DNA of 55,263 nt from Deinococcus aquatilis DSM 23025 (GCF_000378445.1 NZ_KB899727.1:1-55263); one strand, 5' to 3'; counted from the stretch's first letter, positions 12,116-23,597 are shown. Numbers and translations: made by a program. Notes: generated by a model not told the origin, from the sequence alone.

Positions 12116-12150
12116 TGCATACCTATGCGTTAAACGCGCATAACCATACG
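12116..12150 (+). promoter_or_regulatory. Putative ArgR operator: two tandem ARG boxes
   Basis: Box 1 core TGCAT-acct-ATGCG (12116-12129) and box 2 core CGCAT-aacc-ATACG (12137-12150) each fit the TGNAT-N4-ATNCA layout of ARG boxes, with one and two mismatches. Their centres are 21 bp apart, as in classical ArgR operators. They begin two bases after the -10 box, where a bound repressor would block initiation. Confidence 0.55.
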
Positions 12151-12301
12151 CTATGACCTCTCTTTCCCTCCGACGCTAAAGCTCCAGCCTTCCTGAATCT
12201 AGGATTGGCTGGACGCGCTGCGCCGGGGGATTTTTGCGCTGCCCGCCAACGTATTCAAGCAACCCCTCTTCCTTCCTCACCCAAACCGGAGACAATAAGC
12301 C

Positions 12302-13531
<1,230 letters not shown>

Positions 13532-13534
13532 CCC

Positions 13535-13972
13535 ATGACCCTGACTGATCTGGTGGCCCACACCCTGCCCCGCCTGCAAGCCCTGACCGATGCGCAGGCC
13601 AGCGCGAAAGCCTCGCCGGACGTGTGGAGCGCCAAAGAAATCCTGGGCCACCTGATCGACAGCGGCGTGAACAACCATGCCCGCTTTGTGCGGGTCAGCA
13701 GACAGAGTGGGCTGGAATTGCCCGGTTATGCCCAGAACGAGTGGGTAGCGGCGGGCGGCTACGGGGCGCGGGCCTGGGCCGATCTGGTTTCCCTCTGGGC
13801 GGCCTATCAGTTGCAGTTGGCGCACGTTATTACTCTGTTGCCCCCGCCTTCGCTGGCCCATACGGTGCGCGTGGGTGGGGGAGAGGCCGTGACGCTGGAA
13901 TTTCTGACGACAGATTATGTGGCCCACCAGCAGCACCATCTGAACCAACTCTGGGAGCGCACAGGCGCATGA
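13535..13972 (+). CDS. DinB-superfamily protein
   Basis: 145 aa. Seen: WSAKEILGHLIDSGVNNHARF (a metal-ligand His in the first helices) and TDYVAHQQHHLNQLW, an HxxxH pair in the last helix. This is the four-helix DinB/YfiT metal-binding fold. Members include bacillithiol/mycothiol S-transferases and putative metal-dependent hydrolases; the exact reaction cannot be assigned. It begins 3 nt after argG and ends in an ATGA overlap with the next gene, so it is translated from the arg operon. No signal peptide is seen, so it should be cytoplasmic. The expansion of DinB proteins in Deinococcus fits thiol or detoxification roles (inference). Confidence 0.8.
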   Translation: MTLTDLVAHTLPRLQALTDAQASAKASPDVWSAKEILGHLIDSGVNNHARFVRVSRQSGLELPGYAQNEWVAAGGYGARAWADLVSLWAAYQLQLAHVITLLPPPSLAHTVRVGGGEAVTLEFLTTDYVAHQQHHLNQLWERTGA

Positions 13973-14435
13973 GTTGGCCTGACGGGTACGTGTTGCGCCC
14001 CGCCACTCCTGCCGATGCCGCCCTGATCGCGGCCCAGCGGGAGGCCATGTTTGCCGATATGGGCGTGGAATACAGCGAAGACACCGCCCAGTTTGCGCCG
14101 TGGGTAGAGGCGCGGCTCTCGGCGGGCACCTATCTGGGCTGGATCGTAGAACACGGTGAGGTGGCGGTGGCCGGTGCGGGCCTGATGATTCTGGATTGGC
14201 CGCCCCACTTTATTGATCCACAGCCGCTTCGCAGCTATTTGCTGAATGTGTATACGCACCCTCAGCACCGGGGCCGGGGCTTGGCGCGTGTGCTGACCCA
14301 GACGGCCCTTCAGGAAACGCAGCGGCGCGGCATCCGCATCATGAGTCTGCACGCCAGCGAATTCGGACGGCCCCTCTACGAAAAACTGGGATTCGCGGCC
14401 ACCAACGAAATGCGAATTGTACTGGAGGGCGGGGA

Positions 14436-14439
<4 letters not shown>
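13969..14439 (+). CDS. GNAT-family N-acetyltransferase
   Basis: 156 aa from ATG 13969, whose first bases overlap the stop of the DinB gene (ATGA). GNAT features: YVLRPATPADAALIAAQREAMF (motif C/N-terminus), LLNVYTHPQHRGRGLARVLTQTAL (acetyl-CoA pyrophosphate loop of the Q/RxxGxG/A type, here HRGRGLA) and MSLHASEFGRPLYEKLGFAATNEM (motif B, ending with the usual substrate-pocket strand). The substrate is unknown. It is co-transcribed with argG. The open frame continues upstream inside the previous gene, which is a frame shadow. Confidence 0.85.
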
Positions 14440-15140
<701 letters not shown>

Positions 15141-15265
15141 AAAGCATGTTATGTAAGTGTTTGTGGTTTTTCTATCTCTTCTAAAGCAATAAATAAATTC
15201 ATTCATGATTTTAGACCAGAGAGAAATTTCCAGTGAAAGTGTTTTTAGTTGAATGAGGAGTCGAA
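15141..15265 (+). other. AT-rich argH upstream region
   Basis: 125 bp of AT-rich DNA continuing the low-GC composition of the preceding gene's tail. It ends with ATGAGGAGT, a good Shine-Dalgarno for argH. No ARG-box-like repeat was found; several ATTCA half-sites occur without partners at the right spacing. Confidence 0.4.
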
Positions 15266-16663
15266 ATGACCAATACAACTCAACCTAAAAAGCTCTGGGG
15301 TGGCCGCTTTGCCGAAGCCACGGACGGACTTGTCGAACTGTTTAACGCCTCTGTGGGCTTCGATCAGCGCTTGGCCGAGCAGGATATTCGCGGCAGCCTC
15401 GCGCATGTGGCGATGCTGGGCAGCGTGGGCATTCTGGACGATACGGAAGTCGCGCAGATTACTGATGGCCTGAATAACGTGCTGGCCGATATCCGCGCCG
15501 GGAATTTTGAATGGCGACTGGACCGCGAAGACGTGCATATGAACGTGGAAGCCGCGTTGCGTGACCGAATTGGCCCGGTGGCGGGCAAGCTGCACACCGC
15601 CCGCAGCCGCAACGATCAGGTGGCGGTGGATTTCCGGCTGTTTACCAAAGAGGCGGCGCTGGATCTAGCCGACAAAACACGGGCTTTGCGGGCAGTCATG
15701 CTGGCCGAGGCCGAAAAGCACCTGGCCGACGAAGTGATTTTGCCGGGCTACACGCATTTGCAGGTGGCCCAGCCCATCTTGCTCAGTCACTGGTTCATGG
15801 CCTACGTTGCCATGCTGGAGCGCGATGAAGGCCGCTTCCGCGACGCTGCCGAGCGCATGGACGAATCTCCGCTGGGCAGCAGTGCGCTGGCGGGCACGCC
15901 CTGGCCCATAGACCGCCATAGCGTTGCCGCCGCCCTCGGGTTTGCCCGTCCTACCGCCAATTCTCTGGACGGCGTGGGCAGCCGCGATTTTGCACTGGAA
16001 TTCCTGAGCGCCTGCGCCATTCTCAGCGCCCATCTGTCGCGCCTCTCCGAAGAACTGATCCTGTATTCCACCTTTGAATTCGGTTTTATCACGCTGCCCG
16101 ATTCGCACACCACGGGCAGTAGCATCATGCCGCAGAAGAAAAACCCGGATGTGTCCGAGCTGGCACGCGGCAAGGCGGGGCGCGTATTCGGCAACCTGAT
16201 GGGCCTGCTGACGGTGGTCAAGGGCACGCCGCTGGCCTACAACAAGGATTTGCAGGAAGACAAAGAGGGTGTGTTCGACTCCTACGACACCCTCAGCATC
16301 GTGCTGCGCCTGTATGCCGACATGATGCCCAAGACCGTCTGGCACGCCGAAAAAACCAAAGCGGCAGCGGCGCGAGGCTACAGCACCGCCACCGATGTGG
16401 CCGATTATCTGGCCCGGAGTGGCGTCCCCTTCCGCGAGGCCCATGAAGTCGTGGGCGGGCTGGTGGGCATTGCTTCGCGCTCTGGCCGCCAGCTCTGGGA
16501 ACTGACCGACGCCGAACTGAAGGCCGCCCACCCGCTGCTGAGTGCAGAAGTAGCCCAGAACCTGACCGTAGAAGAAAGCGTGAAAAACCGCGCCAGCTAC
16601 GGCGGCACTGCGCCCCTGCGGGTGCGGGAAGCGATTGCTGCGGCTAGGGCGGCGCTGGAATGA
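15266..16663 (+). CDS. argH: Argininosuccinate lyase
   Basis: 465 aa, normal for the family. Seen: KKLWGGRFAEATDGLVELFNASV at the N-terminus, LHTARSRNDQVAVDFRL (the His and Arg/Asn of the active site), PGYTHLQVAQP and the superfamily signature GSSIMPQKKNPD (catalytic Ser loop). It cleaves argininosuccinate to arginine and fumarate, the last step of arginine synthesis, as a homotetramer. The GAGGAG ribosome binding site lies seven nt before the ATG. The next gene overlaps it by 4 nt (ATGA). It is separated from argG by three genes and AT-rich DNA, so it may have its own promoter there, but I could not identify one. Confidence 0.97.
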   Translation: MTNTTQPKKLWGGRFAEATDGLVELFNASVGFDQRLAEQDIRGSLAHVAMLGSVGILDDTEVAQITDGLNNVLADIRAGNFEWRLDREDVHMNVEAALRDRIGPVAGKLHTARSRNDQVAVDFRLFTKEAALDLADKTRALRAVMLAEAEKHLADEVILPGYTHLQVAQPILLSHWFMAYVAMLERDEGRFRDAAERMDESPLGSSALAGTPWPIDRHSVAAALGFARPTANSLDGVGSRDFALEFLSACAILSAHLSRLSEELILYSTFEFGFITLPDSHTTGSSIMPQKKNPDVSELARGKAGRVFGNLMGLLTVVKGTPLAYNKDLQEDKEGVFDSYDTLSIVLRLYADMMPKTVWHAEKTKAAAARGYSTATDVADYLARSGVPFREAHEVVGGLVGIASRSGRQLWELTDAELKAAHPLLSAEVAQNLTVEESVKNRASYGGTAPLRVREAIAAARAALE

Positions 16664-17183
16664 CCTATTCAGAGGTTTGGGGGACGTTGGAACAGGGTTG
16701 GTGTGGCCCTGACGATGACATTTGGCGCGGAAAACTTGAGACAGAAGACGGCAATCTGTATCTCTGGATTGAGGCTCAAGAAATGCCTGACCTGCTGCCT
16801 CAACCTTTCCAACGCGCTCTTCTGCAAGAGGCTGTGACCGACTGGCAGGCGCTCAAACGTAAAGCAGTGGTTTATATGCGTGAGCGTATCTTGGCTACTC
16901 CCGCTCACTATGGTCTAGACCAAGACGAACGCCGCAAAGATGGCGGCCCGGACTGGTTACGGGCGAGTCTGGACGAGTATCTGCACGATTTCAAGCTGCG
17001 TCAGATCGGTGTGCCTGACCAGAGAGTTGATGCTCAGCAGGTCTACCTTGGGCTTGAGACTCACATGGACATTGAACATGGCTGTGCGGTTGAAATGAAG
17101 GCTGGGCAAGCTGTGTTCGATGGAATGTGGGCGGATTTCGGCTCCATGCTGATTCTTGAGAGCGAGTCGCATTCGAGACTGCT

Positions 17184-17187
<4 letters not shown>
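16660..17187 (+). CDS. Hypothetical protein, translationally coupled to argH
   Basis: 175 aa, acidic, no signal peptide or membrane segment. It starts with ATG overlapping the argH stop (ATGA) and ends overlapping the next start (ATGA). Composition and pattern (GPDDDIWRGKLETEDGNLYLWIEAQE, then a helical middle, then QVYLGLETHMDIEHGCAVEMKAGQAVF) suggest a small soluble alpha/beta protein. Regions such as GPDDDIWRGKLE resemble immunity-type or DUF6985-like bacterial proteins, but I cannot assign a family with confidence. The third-position GC is lower than in argH, consistent with later acquisition. It is certainly translated if argH is, given the tight coupling. Confidence 0.65.
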
Positions 17188-18275
<1,088 letters not shown>

Positions 18276-18307
18276 AACAGGGTGTGAATCCGGTTGCTGT
18301 CCGCACA

Positions 18308-18321
18308 TGGGAGCGTTCCCA
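18308..18321 (+). promoter_or_regulatory. LacI-type palindromic operator candidate
   Basis: TGGGA-GCGT-TCCCA is an inverted repeat with perfect 5-bp arms. The TGGGAnCGnTCCCA layout is typical of LacI-family operators. It lies upstream of TATGCT (18338-18343), a possible -10 for the GNAT gene at 18429. Confidence 0.4.
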
Positions 18322-18428
18322 AATGGGCGCGGTGCGCTATGCTGTCGCCACGCAAAACCCAAGCGACCCGGACGCCCCCTCAGGCTTCCCCGCCGCGCCG
18401 TTCATTCCCACAGCTGGAGGCATCTACC

Positions 18429-18899
18429 ATGACCGACTCATCTGTTCAAATTCGTCTCGCCAATGCCCAAGACAAAGACACCGTGGTTCGCGTGATGGAA
18501 GAAGCGGGCCTCAGCACCGAAGCGGCCCTGGCCGAAGGCACCACCTACTGGGTTGCAGAGCGCGGCGGGCAACCGGTAGGGGCCATCGGGCTGGAGCACG
18601 GCGACACGGCCTCCTTGCTGCGTGGAGCGGCCATTATTCCCACAGCGCGGGGCGGCGGGCTGGGCAGGCGCCTGGTCATGAGTGCCGTGGAATATGCGCA
18701 GGGACGCGGAGACCGCGCCATCTACATGTTCAGCAAGGGCGGCGACTGGGGCACCTTTGGATTTACGCAGGTGCCGCTGGCTGTAGTCATGGGCGACCTG
18801 CCCAACGCGCCGCAGATTCAGGCCTACAAAGCCAAAAGCGAGCGCCCCGGCGGAACCACATGGATGCGGGCACTGGATACGGGCGCAAGCAAAGCGTAA
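18429..18899 (+). CDS. GNAT-family acetyltransferase (ArsN2-like)
   Basis: 156 aa. ATG 18429 is eight nt after GGAGG. It is similar along its length to the C-terminal half of the HIT-GNAT protein just upstream: EGTTYWVAERGGQPVGAIGLEHGDTASLLRGAAIIP, then ARGGGLGRRLVMSAVEYA (acetyl-CoA loop GGGLGR) and AIYMFSKGGDWGTFGFTQV. A tandem duplication of the GNAT unit is the likely origin. Its upstream region carries a palindrome of the LacI-operator type and a -10-like box, so it may be separately regulated. The substrate is unknown. The frame is open 45 codons upstream without family-like sequence. Confidence 0.82.
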   Translation: MTDSSVQIRLANAQDKDTVVRVMEEAGLSTEAALAEGTTYWVAERGGQPVGAIGLEHGDTASLLRGAAIIPTARGGGLGRRLVMSAVEYAQGRGDRAIYMFSKGGDWGTFGFTQVPLAVVMGDLPNAPQIQAYKAKSERPGGTTWMRALDTGASKA

Positions 18900-18913
18900 G
18901 TGGGGTTGTAGAG

Positions 18914-18970
18914 GGTGGATCGTGGATCGTCGTTTGGTCTAAATCTTTTCCCACGATTCACGTTCCACAA
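18914..18970. repeat. Intergenic imperfect hairpin element
   Basis: GTGGATCGTGGATCGT pairs with ACGATTCACGTTCCAC (14 of 16 positions) around a loop of about 22 nt. It resembles the short palindromic intergenic repeats seen elsewhere in this window, not a terminator (no T-run). Confidence 0.45.
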
Positions 18971-18996
18971 TCCAGTTTCAGTCTTGGGGGCCACCC

Positions 18997-19533
18997 ATGA
19001 CCCTTTCCCTCGATTCCATCGCCGTTCCCGACCTGCACCCCGACGCGCCCCTCAGCACCCGTAAGGCCCGCCTTAGCGATATAGAGGCGATTCATGAGCT
19101 GATCGGATACTGGGCGGCGCGGGGATTGATGCTGGTGCGTTCGCGGGCACTGCTGGCCGAAACCATCCGCGACTTTCACCTGTATCTGGCTTCAGCCCAC
19201 GCGGGCCACCCCGGCGGTCTGGCGGGTGTGTGCGGCCTGCACATGCTGGCCCCCGATCTGGCCGAGGTGCGCGGCCTCGCCATTCATCCGGCCATGCAGG
19301 GGCGTGGGCTGGGCAAAAAACTGGTGGAAGCCTGTGAGCAGGAGGCACGCGAAATTGCCCTGCCTGCCCTTTTTGCATGGACCTATCAGCAGGGATTTTT
19401 TGAAAAGTGCGGCTTTGTCCGCATCGACAAAACCAACCTTCATCCCAAAGTCTGGAGCGAATGCCAGCGCTGCGCCTTCTTTGAAAATTGCAACGAAATT
19501 GCGATGTTCAGAGAGCTGGGTTCAGGGAATTGA
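18997..19533 (+). CDS. ArgA-like GNAT N-acetyltransferase (probable N-acetylglutamate synthase)
   Basis: 178 aa. GNAT motifs: STRKARLSDIEAIHELIGYWA, EVRGLAIHPAMQGRGLGKKLVEACEQEA (acetyl-CoA loop MQGRGLGK) and AWTYQQGFFEKCGFVRIDKTNLHPKVWSECQRCAFFENCNEIAM. The last block, with a K-W-x-C..C....C pattern, is characteristic of short stand-alone ArgA-type acetyltransferases, which make N-acetylglutamate in the first step of arginine synthesis. The four Cys near the C-terminus may bind metal (inference). Its place a few genes after argH supports the role. The start follows GGGGG about eight nt upstream. Some annotations would call it only 'GNAT'. Confidence 0.75.
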   Translation: MTLSLDSIAVPDLHPDAPLSTRKARLSDIEAIHELIGYWAARGLMLVRSRALLAETIRDFHLYLASAHAGHPGGLAGVCGLHMLAPDLAEVRGLAIHPAMQGRGLGKKLVEACEQEAREIALPALFAWTYQQGFFEKCGFVRIDKTNLHPKVWSECQRCAFFENCNEIAMFRELGSGN

Positions 19534-19534
19534 T

Positions 19535-20188
19535 CTGACCTCTTCTCTGGCACAGGACATTCGCACGGGCCTGCATGACCGGGCCAACCCTGCCCTTGCT
19601 CCGGTCATGTTCGCCTATATGAAAGGCATCCAACCATTTTTGGGGGTGCAGACTCCAGCACGGCGCGAAATAGTCCGGGCAGCGCTGAAGTTTGAGCCTG
19701 ACCGGGCGGCTCGCTTGGTTGCCGCCTCAGAACTGTGGGCAGGCGAATTCCGGGAAGAGCGGTATACGGCGCTCGACATTCTGGCAAGCAGTCGCCCCGG
19801 CCCCGCCGATCTGCCCTTTCTGGAAGGTCTGTTGCCAGAGGCCGACCATTGGGATCTTCTCGACACTTTGGTGCCGCTGCTGGCTCAGGCTTTTGCCGAT
19901 GGGCAGCAGAGGCGCGAGCGGGTAGAAAGCTGGCGGGTCAGCCCCCACCTGTGGACGCGGCGGGCGGCAGTCCTGGCCCAACTGAAGGCCAAACACACCA
20001 CCGATCAGGATCTGCTGCTGGGCACCATCCGCACCGTGCAGCACGAGCGAGAGTTTTTTATTCAGAAGGCGATAGGCTGGGCCTTGCGTGAGTACGCCAA
20101 AACCGATCCGCAGTGGGTGAGAGAAGCTGTAGAAACGCTGGGCCTCACCGGGCTGGCGCGGCGGGAAGCTCTCAAGCATCTGACCTAA
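19535..20188 (+). CDS. AlkD-like DNA alkylation repair protein (HEAT-like repeats)
   Basis: About 217 aa. Seen: ANPALAPVMFAYMKGIQPFLGVQTPARREIVRAAL, LWAGEFREERYTALDIL, DHWDLLDTLVP, RRAAVLAQL, FFIQKAIGWALREYAKTDPQWVREAVE and REALKHL. These are helical repeats of the AlkC/AlkD family, which excise N3- and N7-alkylated purines by gripping the DNA backbone. The usual N-terminal helix begins at about nt 19535, yet no ATG, GTG or TTG occurs at that place; the first in-frame ATG is 19607, inside the domain. A CTG (19535), ATT (19529) or an overlapping TTG (about 19493) start is therefore likely. The gene is coupled to the ArgA-like gene just before it. Confidence 0.8.
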   Translation: MTSSLAQDIRTGLHDRANPALAPVMFAYMKGIQPFLGVQTPARREIVRAALKFEPDRAARLVAASELWAGEFREERYTALDILASSRPGPADLPFLEGLLPEADHWDLLDTLVPLLAQAFADGQQRRERVESWRVSPHLWTRRAAVLAQLKAKHTTDQDLLLGTIRTVQHEREFFIQKAIGWALREYAKTDPQWVREAVETLGLTGLARREALKHLT

Positions 20189-20251
20189 CCAAGCCCTCAT
20201 CTGATGTGGGCGGTAGGCCAATATGCGCCTCCATCCGGCCTGCTGCCCCCT

Positions 20252-20257
20252 TAAGAT
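20252..20257 (+). promoter_or_regulatory. -10 box of the DUF3352-like gene, leaderless type
   Basis: TAAGAT lies six nt before ATG 20264, with no ribosome binding site between them. Confidence 0.5.
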
Positions 20258-20263
20258 GAACTC

Positions 20264-21952
20264 ATGAAAAGAATGCTCTCGCTGACTTTGCTCCTCGCTG
20301 CCCTTGGTTCGGGGGCACAGGCCGCCACTCTGGCCCAGAATATGCCGGCTGGGGCGCTCCTGACTCTGGAAAGCAAGAATGCGGGTGGGGCTATAGACCG
20401 CCTGTTCGGGCTGGTGGGTCAGGTGGCTGAAACTGTCGGTGCAGACTCAGACTCTGAAATGGGCGACATCAGTCAGACTCTGGCTGGATTTCAGCAGATT
20501 TTGAAGGGATCGCTGGGACAGGAAAGCGCATTGGGGGTGTTCACGGTGGGCGCACCCGGCAAACCTTTTGCGCTGCATGTGCTGGCTGCCTCGCGCACCG
20601 ATGACCTCTCCAAAGAGCTGCTGAGTGACATGCTGTCCGGCAAGCCCGGCGCGAAAGTCGGGCTGTATTCCTTTTCGCGGCAGGGTGACCTGTTCGTGGG
20701 CCAGTCGCAGGGATTGGTCTACATGTCCAGCAACAAAACCCTCCTGATGAACTACCTGGGCCGCCTGAGTGGCAGCACGGCCCCCCGCCTGCTGAATTCG
20801 GTGGCTTATACCACTCCTACTGCGGCAAAAGGCGCACAGGAACTCTCGTTCTTCGTCAATTTCTCGGCGGCAGCCAAAGTCGCCCGCAGTCAGTTCTCAC
20901 GCTTCTTCCTGCCGCGCCTGCTGTCGCCCATCGTGGATGCCATCGATACTCTGGGCCAGTATTCGGCGGGATTCACCACCACGGCGGCGGGCCTGACCGG
21001 GCAATCGGCGCACGCAGTGAACTCGGCAGGCAAAGACAAACCGCTGAGCCGAATGCTGACCAGCACCACCGATTTTGCCGTGCAGAACATCATTCCTGCC
21101 AGTGCCGAAACGGTCAAAGCAACGGCCTGCGCCCCCGAGGCCAACGCCTACGCCGCCCGCTGGCTCACCCGCATCGATCTGCTTGATCCGGTGGGCTTCC
21201 TGACCGACAGCCAGCTTGCCAGCCACCTGGAGCGTTCGGCGCAGTACCTTGGCAACGAATGTGCTCAGGTGACGTTGGAGGGTGCGCAGGCAGCAGGCTT
21301 TGACGCCGCCAACCCGCTGAGCACCCTGGATTACAGCGTGACCTATCAGCGTGTGTCCGATCTGGACGCCGCTGAAGCGCATATGCCTGAATATACAGAG
21401 GCTGTGAATACGGCGCTGACAGGCCTGGCCCAGAGCCTGCGCGATCTGGTCAAGAACACGGATATGAGCGATCTGCCGGACATGGGCGGTATGAGCGAAC
21501 TTCCCAGCGGTGCACAGGCAGGTGCATTGGCCGCCGCGCTCGGCAGCGTGGACAACCTGACCGATCTGATCGGCGGCCTGAAGATGGTGTATGCCTTCCG
21601 GGACGGCTACCTGATCACGGCTTTCAGCCAGACCGCCCTCGACGCAGCTCTGGACGAGGAAACTCCTGTATTGGCCGAGGACACAGACTTCAAGGTCGCC
21701 GAACTGAAAGCTCAGGGGTCGGCAGGCTGGCAGTATGCCCGCAACGCCGACGACGTAACCGAAGAACAGGTCATGGGCGTGTTTGCCAATGCCCTGCCCG
21801 AAGACCTGATGGACAGCGATATGGGGGATATCTTCAAGCCCGTGGGCAGCGTCCTGACCGATCTGATCAACCGTTACGACGGCATGACTTCCCAGAGCGC
21901 GGTCAGCGGCAATCTGATCGTCAGCAAATCCAACATCAAATTCGTCTGGTAA
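20264..21952 (+). CDS. Secreted DUF3352-like protein
   Basis: 562 aa. MKRMLSLTLLLAALGSGAQAA is a signal peptide. The mature protein begins with LAQNMPAGALLTLESKNAGGAIDRLFGLV, the opening seen in DUF3352-type bacterial proteins, followed by long alpha/beta stretches (KPFALHVLAASRTDDLSKELLSDML; GLVYMSSNKTLLMNYLGRL) repeated in a similar order in the second half (YRDGYLITAFSQTALDAALDE-like). This suggests an internal duplication. A Met/Asp/Ser-rich linker (about 400-415, DMSDLPDMGGMSELP) may be flexible. There is no transmembrane anchor beyond the signal peptide, so a periplasmic or extracellular location is inferred. Function unknown. It is a single-gene transcript with its own -10 box and a strong terminator. 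Confidence 0.78.
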   Translation: MKRMLSLTLLLAALGSGAQAATLAQNMPAGALLTLESKNAGGAIDRLFGLVGQVAETVGADSDSEMGDISQTLAGFQQILKGSLGQESALGVFTVGAPGKPFALHVLAASRTDDLSKELLSDMLSGKPGAKVGLYSFSRQGDLFVGQSQGLVYMSSNKTLLMNYLGRLSGSTAPRLLNSVAYTTPTAAKGAQELSFFVNFSAAAKVARSQFSRFFLPRLLSPIVDAIDTLGQYSAGFTTTAAGLTGQSAHAVNSAGKDKPLSRMLTSTTDFAVQNIIPASAETVKATACAPEANAYAARWLTRIDLLDPVGFLTDSQLASHLERSAQYLGNECAQVTLEGAQAAGFDAANPLSTLDYSVTYQRVSDLDAAEAHMPEYTEAVNTALTGLAQSLRDLVKNTDMSDLPDMGGMSELPSGAQAGALAAALGSVDNLTDLIGGLKMVYAFRDGYLITAFSQTALDAALDEETPVLAEDTDFKVAELKAQGSAGWQYARNADDVTEEQVMGVFANALPEDLMDSDMGDIFKPVGSVLTDLINRYDGMTSQSAVSGNLIVSKSNIKFVW

Positions 21953-22071
21953 GACCGAATCCATCCATCTCAACAGCCAACACGCGGATCCTCTGTCCTG
22001 AATAAACGTTCCCAGCTTCCCTATTCATTCCAGATGCATTAAAATACGGCCTGCCAATGGGTGCGGCAAGC

Positions 22072-22118
22072 AAAAGAGGCTTTCCTGACTGCGTTTTGGT
22101 TGGGAAAGCCTCTTTTCT
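22072..22118 (+). terminator. Strong intrinsic terminator
   Basis: AAAAGAGGCTTTCC (22072-22085) pairs perfectly with GGAAAGCCTCTTTT (22103-22116) around a 17-nt loop, about 120 nt after the DUF3352-like gene. The A/T-flanked stem could stop transcription both ways. Confidence 0.85.
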
Positions 22119-22174
22119 GGAGTGTATGAATACAACACCTTTGGTGCGGAGCTGTGCATCTCGCAGGTATTGCC

Positions 22175-22195
22175 CATCCGGATGCCCGCTATGAT
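22175..22195 (+). promoter_or_regulatory. Possible carA promoter with palindrome
   Basis: TATGAT (22190-22195) is a good -10. Just upstream, CATCCGGATG (22175-22184) is a 10-bp perfect palindrome within the expected spacer and could be an operator. No matching -35 at the ideal distance was found, and no ARG box was seen here. Confidence 0.35.
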
Positions 22196-22248
22196 GCAGC
22201 ACGCGCCATGAACTGCGTCCTGAGAGGCGCGAATGGAGGAGGACAGAT

Positions 22249-23448
22249 ATGAGTCTAATCAGTATGCTGAAAAAAGAACGGGCGATTTTGGCCCTCGAAG
22301 ACGGCACGGTTTACCGGGGCTACGCGTATGGGCACCGGGGCGAAACGGTGGGCGAAGTGGTGTTCAACACCTCCATGACCGGGTATCAGGAAATCATGAC
22401 CGACCCCAGCTACAACGGGCAGATCGTGACCATCACGTATCCGCATGTGGGCAACTACGGCGTAGCGATCTACGACATGGAATCCAATAAGCCCTATGTA
22501 CGCGGCTTTATTTCCCGCGAGTTTTCCGGCACTTACAGTAACCACCGCGCCCAGCAGTCTTTAGAGGCGTTTATGCAGCAGTACGGCGTGGTCAGCATTC
22601 AGGGCATCGACACGCGGGCGCTGGTGCGCCGGTTGCGTTCGGGTGGCGTGGTGAAGGGTGTCATCGCCCACCGCTCCTACACCCATCCCGAAGACGCTTA
22701 CGGCGAATTTACGCCCGCCGAAGAACAGGTCTATGTGCGCCGCGCTCAGGGTCATCAGGACATTGACGGCTTTGACATGACCCGCGAAGTAACCACCGCG
22801 CTGCCCTACGCTTTCCCGACCCTCCGCAGCGGCAAGCGCGTAGTCCTGATGGATTTTGGCATCAAGCACACCATTATCGAGCGGCTGGCCGAGGTGGGCA
22901 TCGAACCTATCGTGGTTCCGGCCCACACGACCCCGGCGCAGATCATGGCGTTGCAGCCTCACGGCCTCTTTCTGAGTAACGGCCCCGGCGATCCCGCACC
23001 GCTGGAATATGCCCACAAAGCTGCCTGGGAACTGATGGGCCTGCTGCCCACTTTCGGCATCTGCCTCGGCCATCAGATTCTGGGCCTCGCGGCAGGCGGC
23101 AAAACCTTCAAGATGAAGTTCGGTCACCGGGGCGGCAATCAGCCTGTCAAAAACCTCTTAACAAACACGGTAGAAATCACATCTCAAAATCATGGATACG
23201 CTGTCGATCTGGAATCCATTCCCAATGGAGCCTTTGTCGCCACGCACGTGAACCTGAACGATGGAACATTGGAAGGGATGGCCCATACCCGTTATCCGGT
23301 GTTTTCGGTGCAGTATCACCCGGAGGCCAGTCCCGGCCCACACGACAGCCGCTACCTCTTCAACAGATTTATAGAGGAGATAGATTTATTTGATGGGGGT
23401 ACTGGTACACCCGTTGCCAAAGCTTCTACGGGCCGCTTTGGGGTTTGA
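22249..23448 (+). CDS. carA: Carbamoyl-phosphate synthase small subunit
   Basis: 399 aa; the usual length is about 380. The N-terminal CPSase_sm_chain domain ([52 protein letters not shown]) is followed by a class I glutamine amidotransferase domain: [22 protein letters not shown] with the nucleophile Cys at about residue 271, and [14 protein letters not shown] with the His/Glu of the triad. It supplies ammonia to CarB. The start is set by GGAGGAGG about nine nt before the ATG. The last about 25 residues (after EEIDLFDGG) are a short non-conserved tail. It is a separate transcript from carB. Confidence 0.97.
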   Translation: MSLISMLKKERAILALEDGTVYRGYAYGHRGETVGEVVFNTSMTGYQEIMTDPSYNGQIVTITYPHVGNYGVAIYDMESNKPYVRGFISREFSGTYSNHRAQQSLEAFMQQYGVVSIQGIDTRALVRRLRSGGVVKGVIAHRSYTHPEDAYGEFTPAEEQVYVRRAQGHQDIDGFDMTREVTTALPYAFPTLRSGKRVVLMDFGIKHTIIERLAEVGIEPIVVPAHTTPAQIMALQPHGLFLSNGPGDPAPLEYAHKAAWELMGLLPTFGICLGHQILGLAAGGKTFKMKFGHRGGNQPVKNLLTNTVEITSQNHGYAVDLESIPNGAFVATHVNLNDGTLEGMAHTRYPVFSVQYHPEASPGPHDSRYLFNRFIEEIDLFDGGTGTPVAKASTGRFGV

Positions 23449-23597
23449 CAAACACTCTTCGGACCGGGATGATGCTGGAGGCTGAGAAGTAAGAAATTTC
23501 ATACTTCAATAGAATTGCCATTCTATACTCAGCAAGTACTCATCTTCAGCGGCCTCTGCCCACGCGTCAGAGGGTGTCAATGTTCACAGTCCTATTT
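23449..23597. other. Gene-free stretch after carA
   Basis: About 150 bp, AT-richer than the average of the window. AAGTAAGAAATTTCATACTT forms a weak inverted repeat near 23488-23508 and may act as the carA terminator, though no T-run follows. Nothing else was recognised before the promoter at 23598. Confidence 0.35.

Noticed and set aside
15141..15265. ARG box upstream of argH
   Set aside because: ATTCA half-sites occur in the AT-rich DNA but no partner TGAAT lies at the required 4-bp gap.
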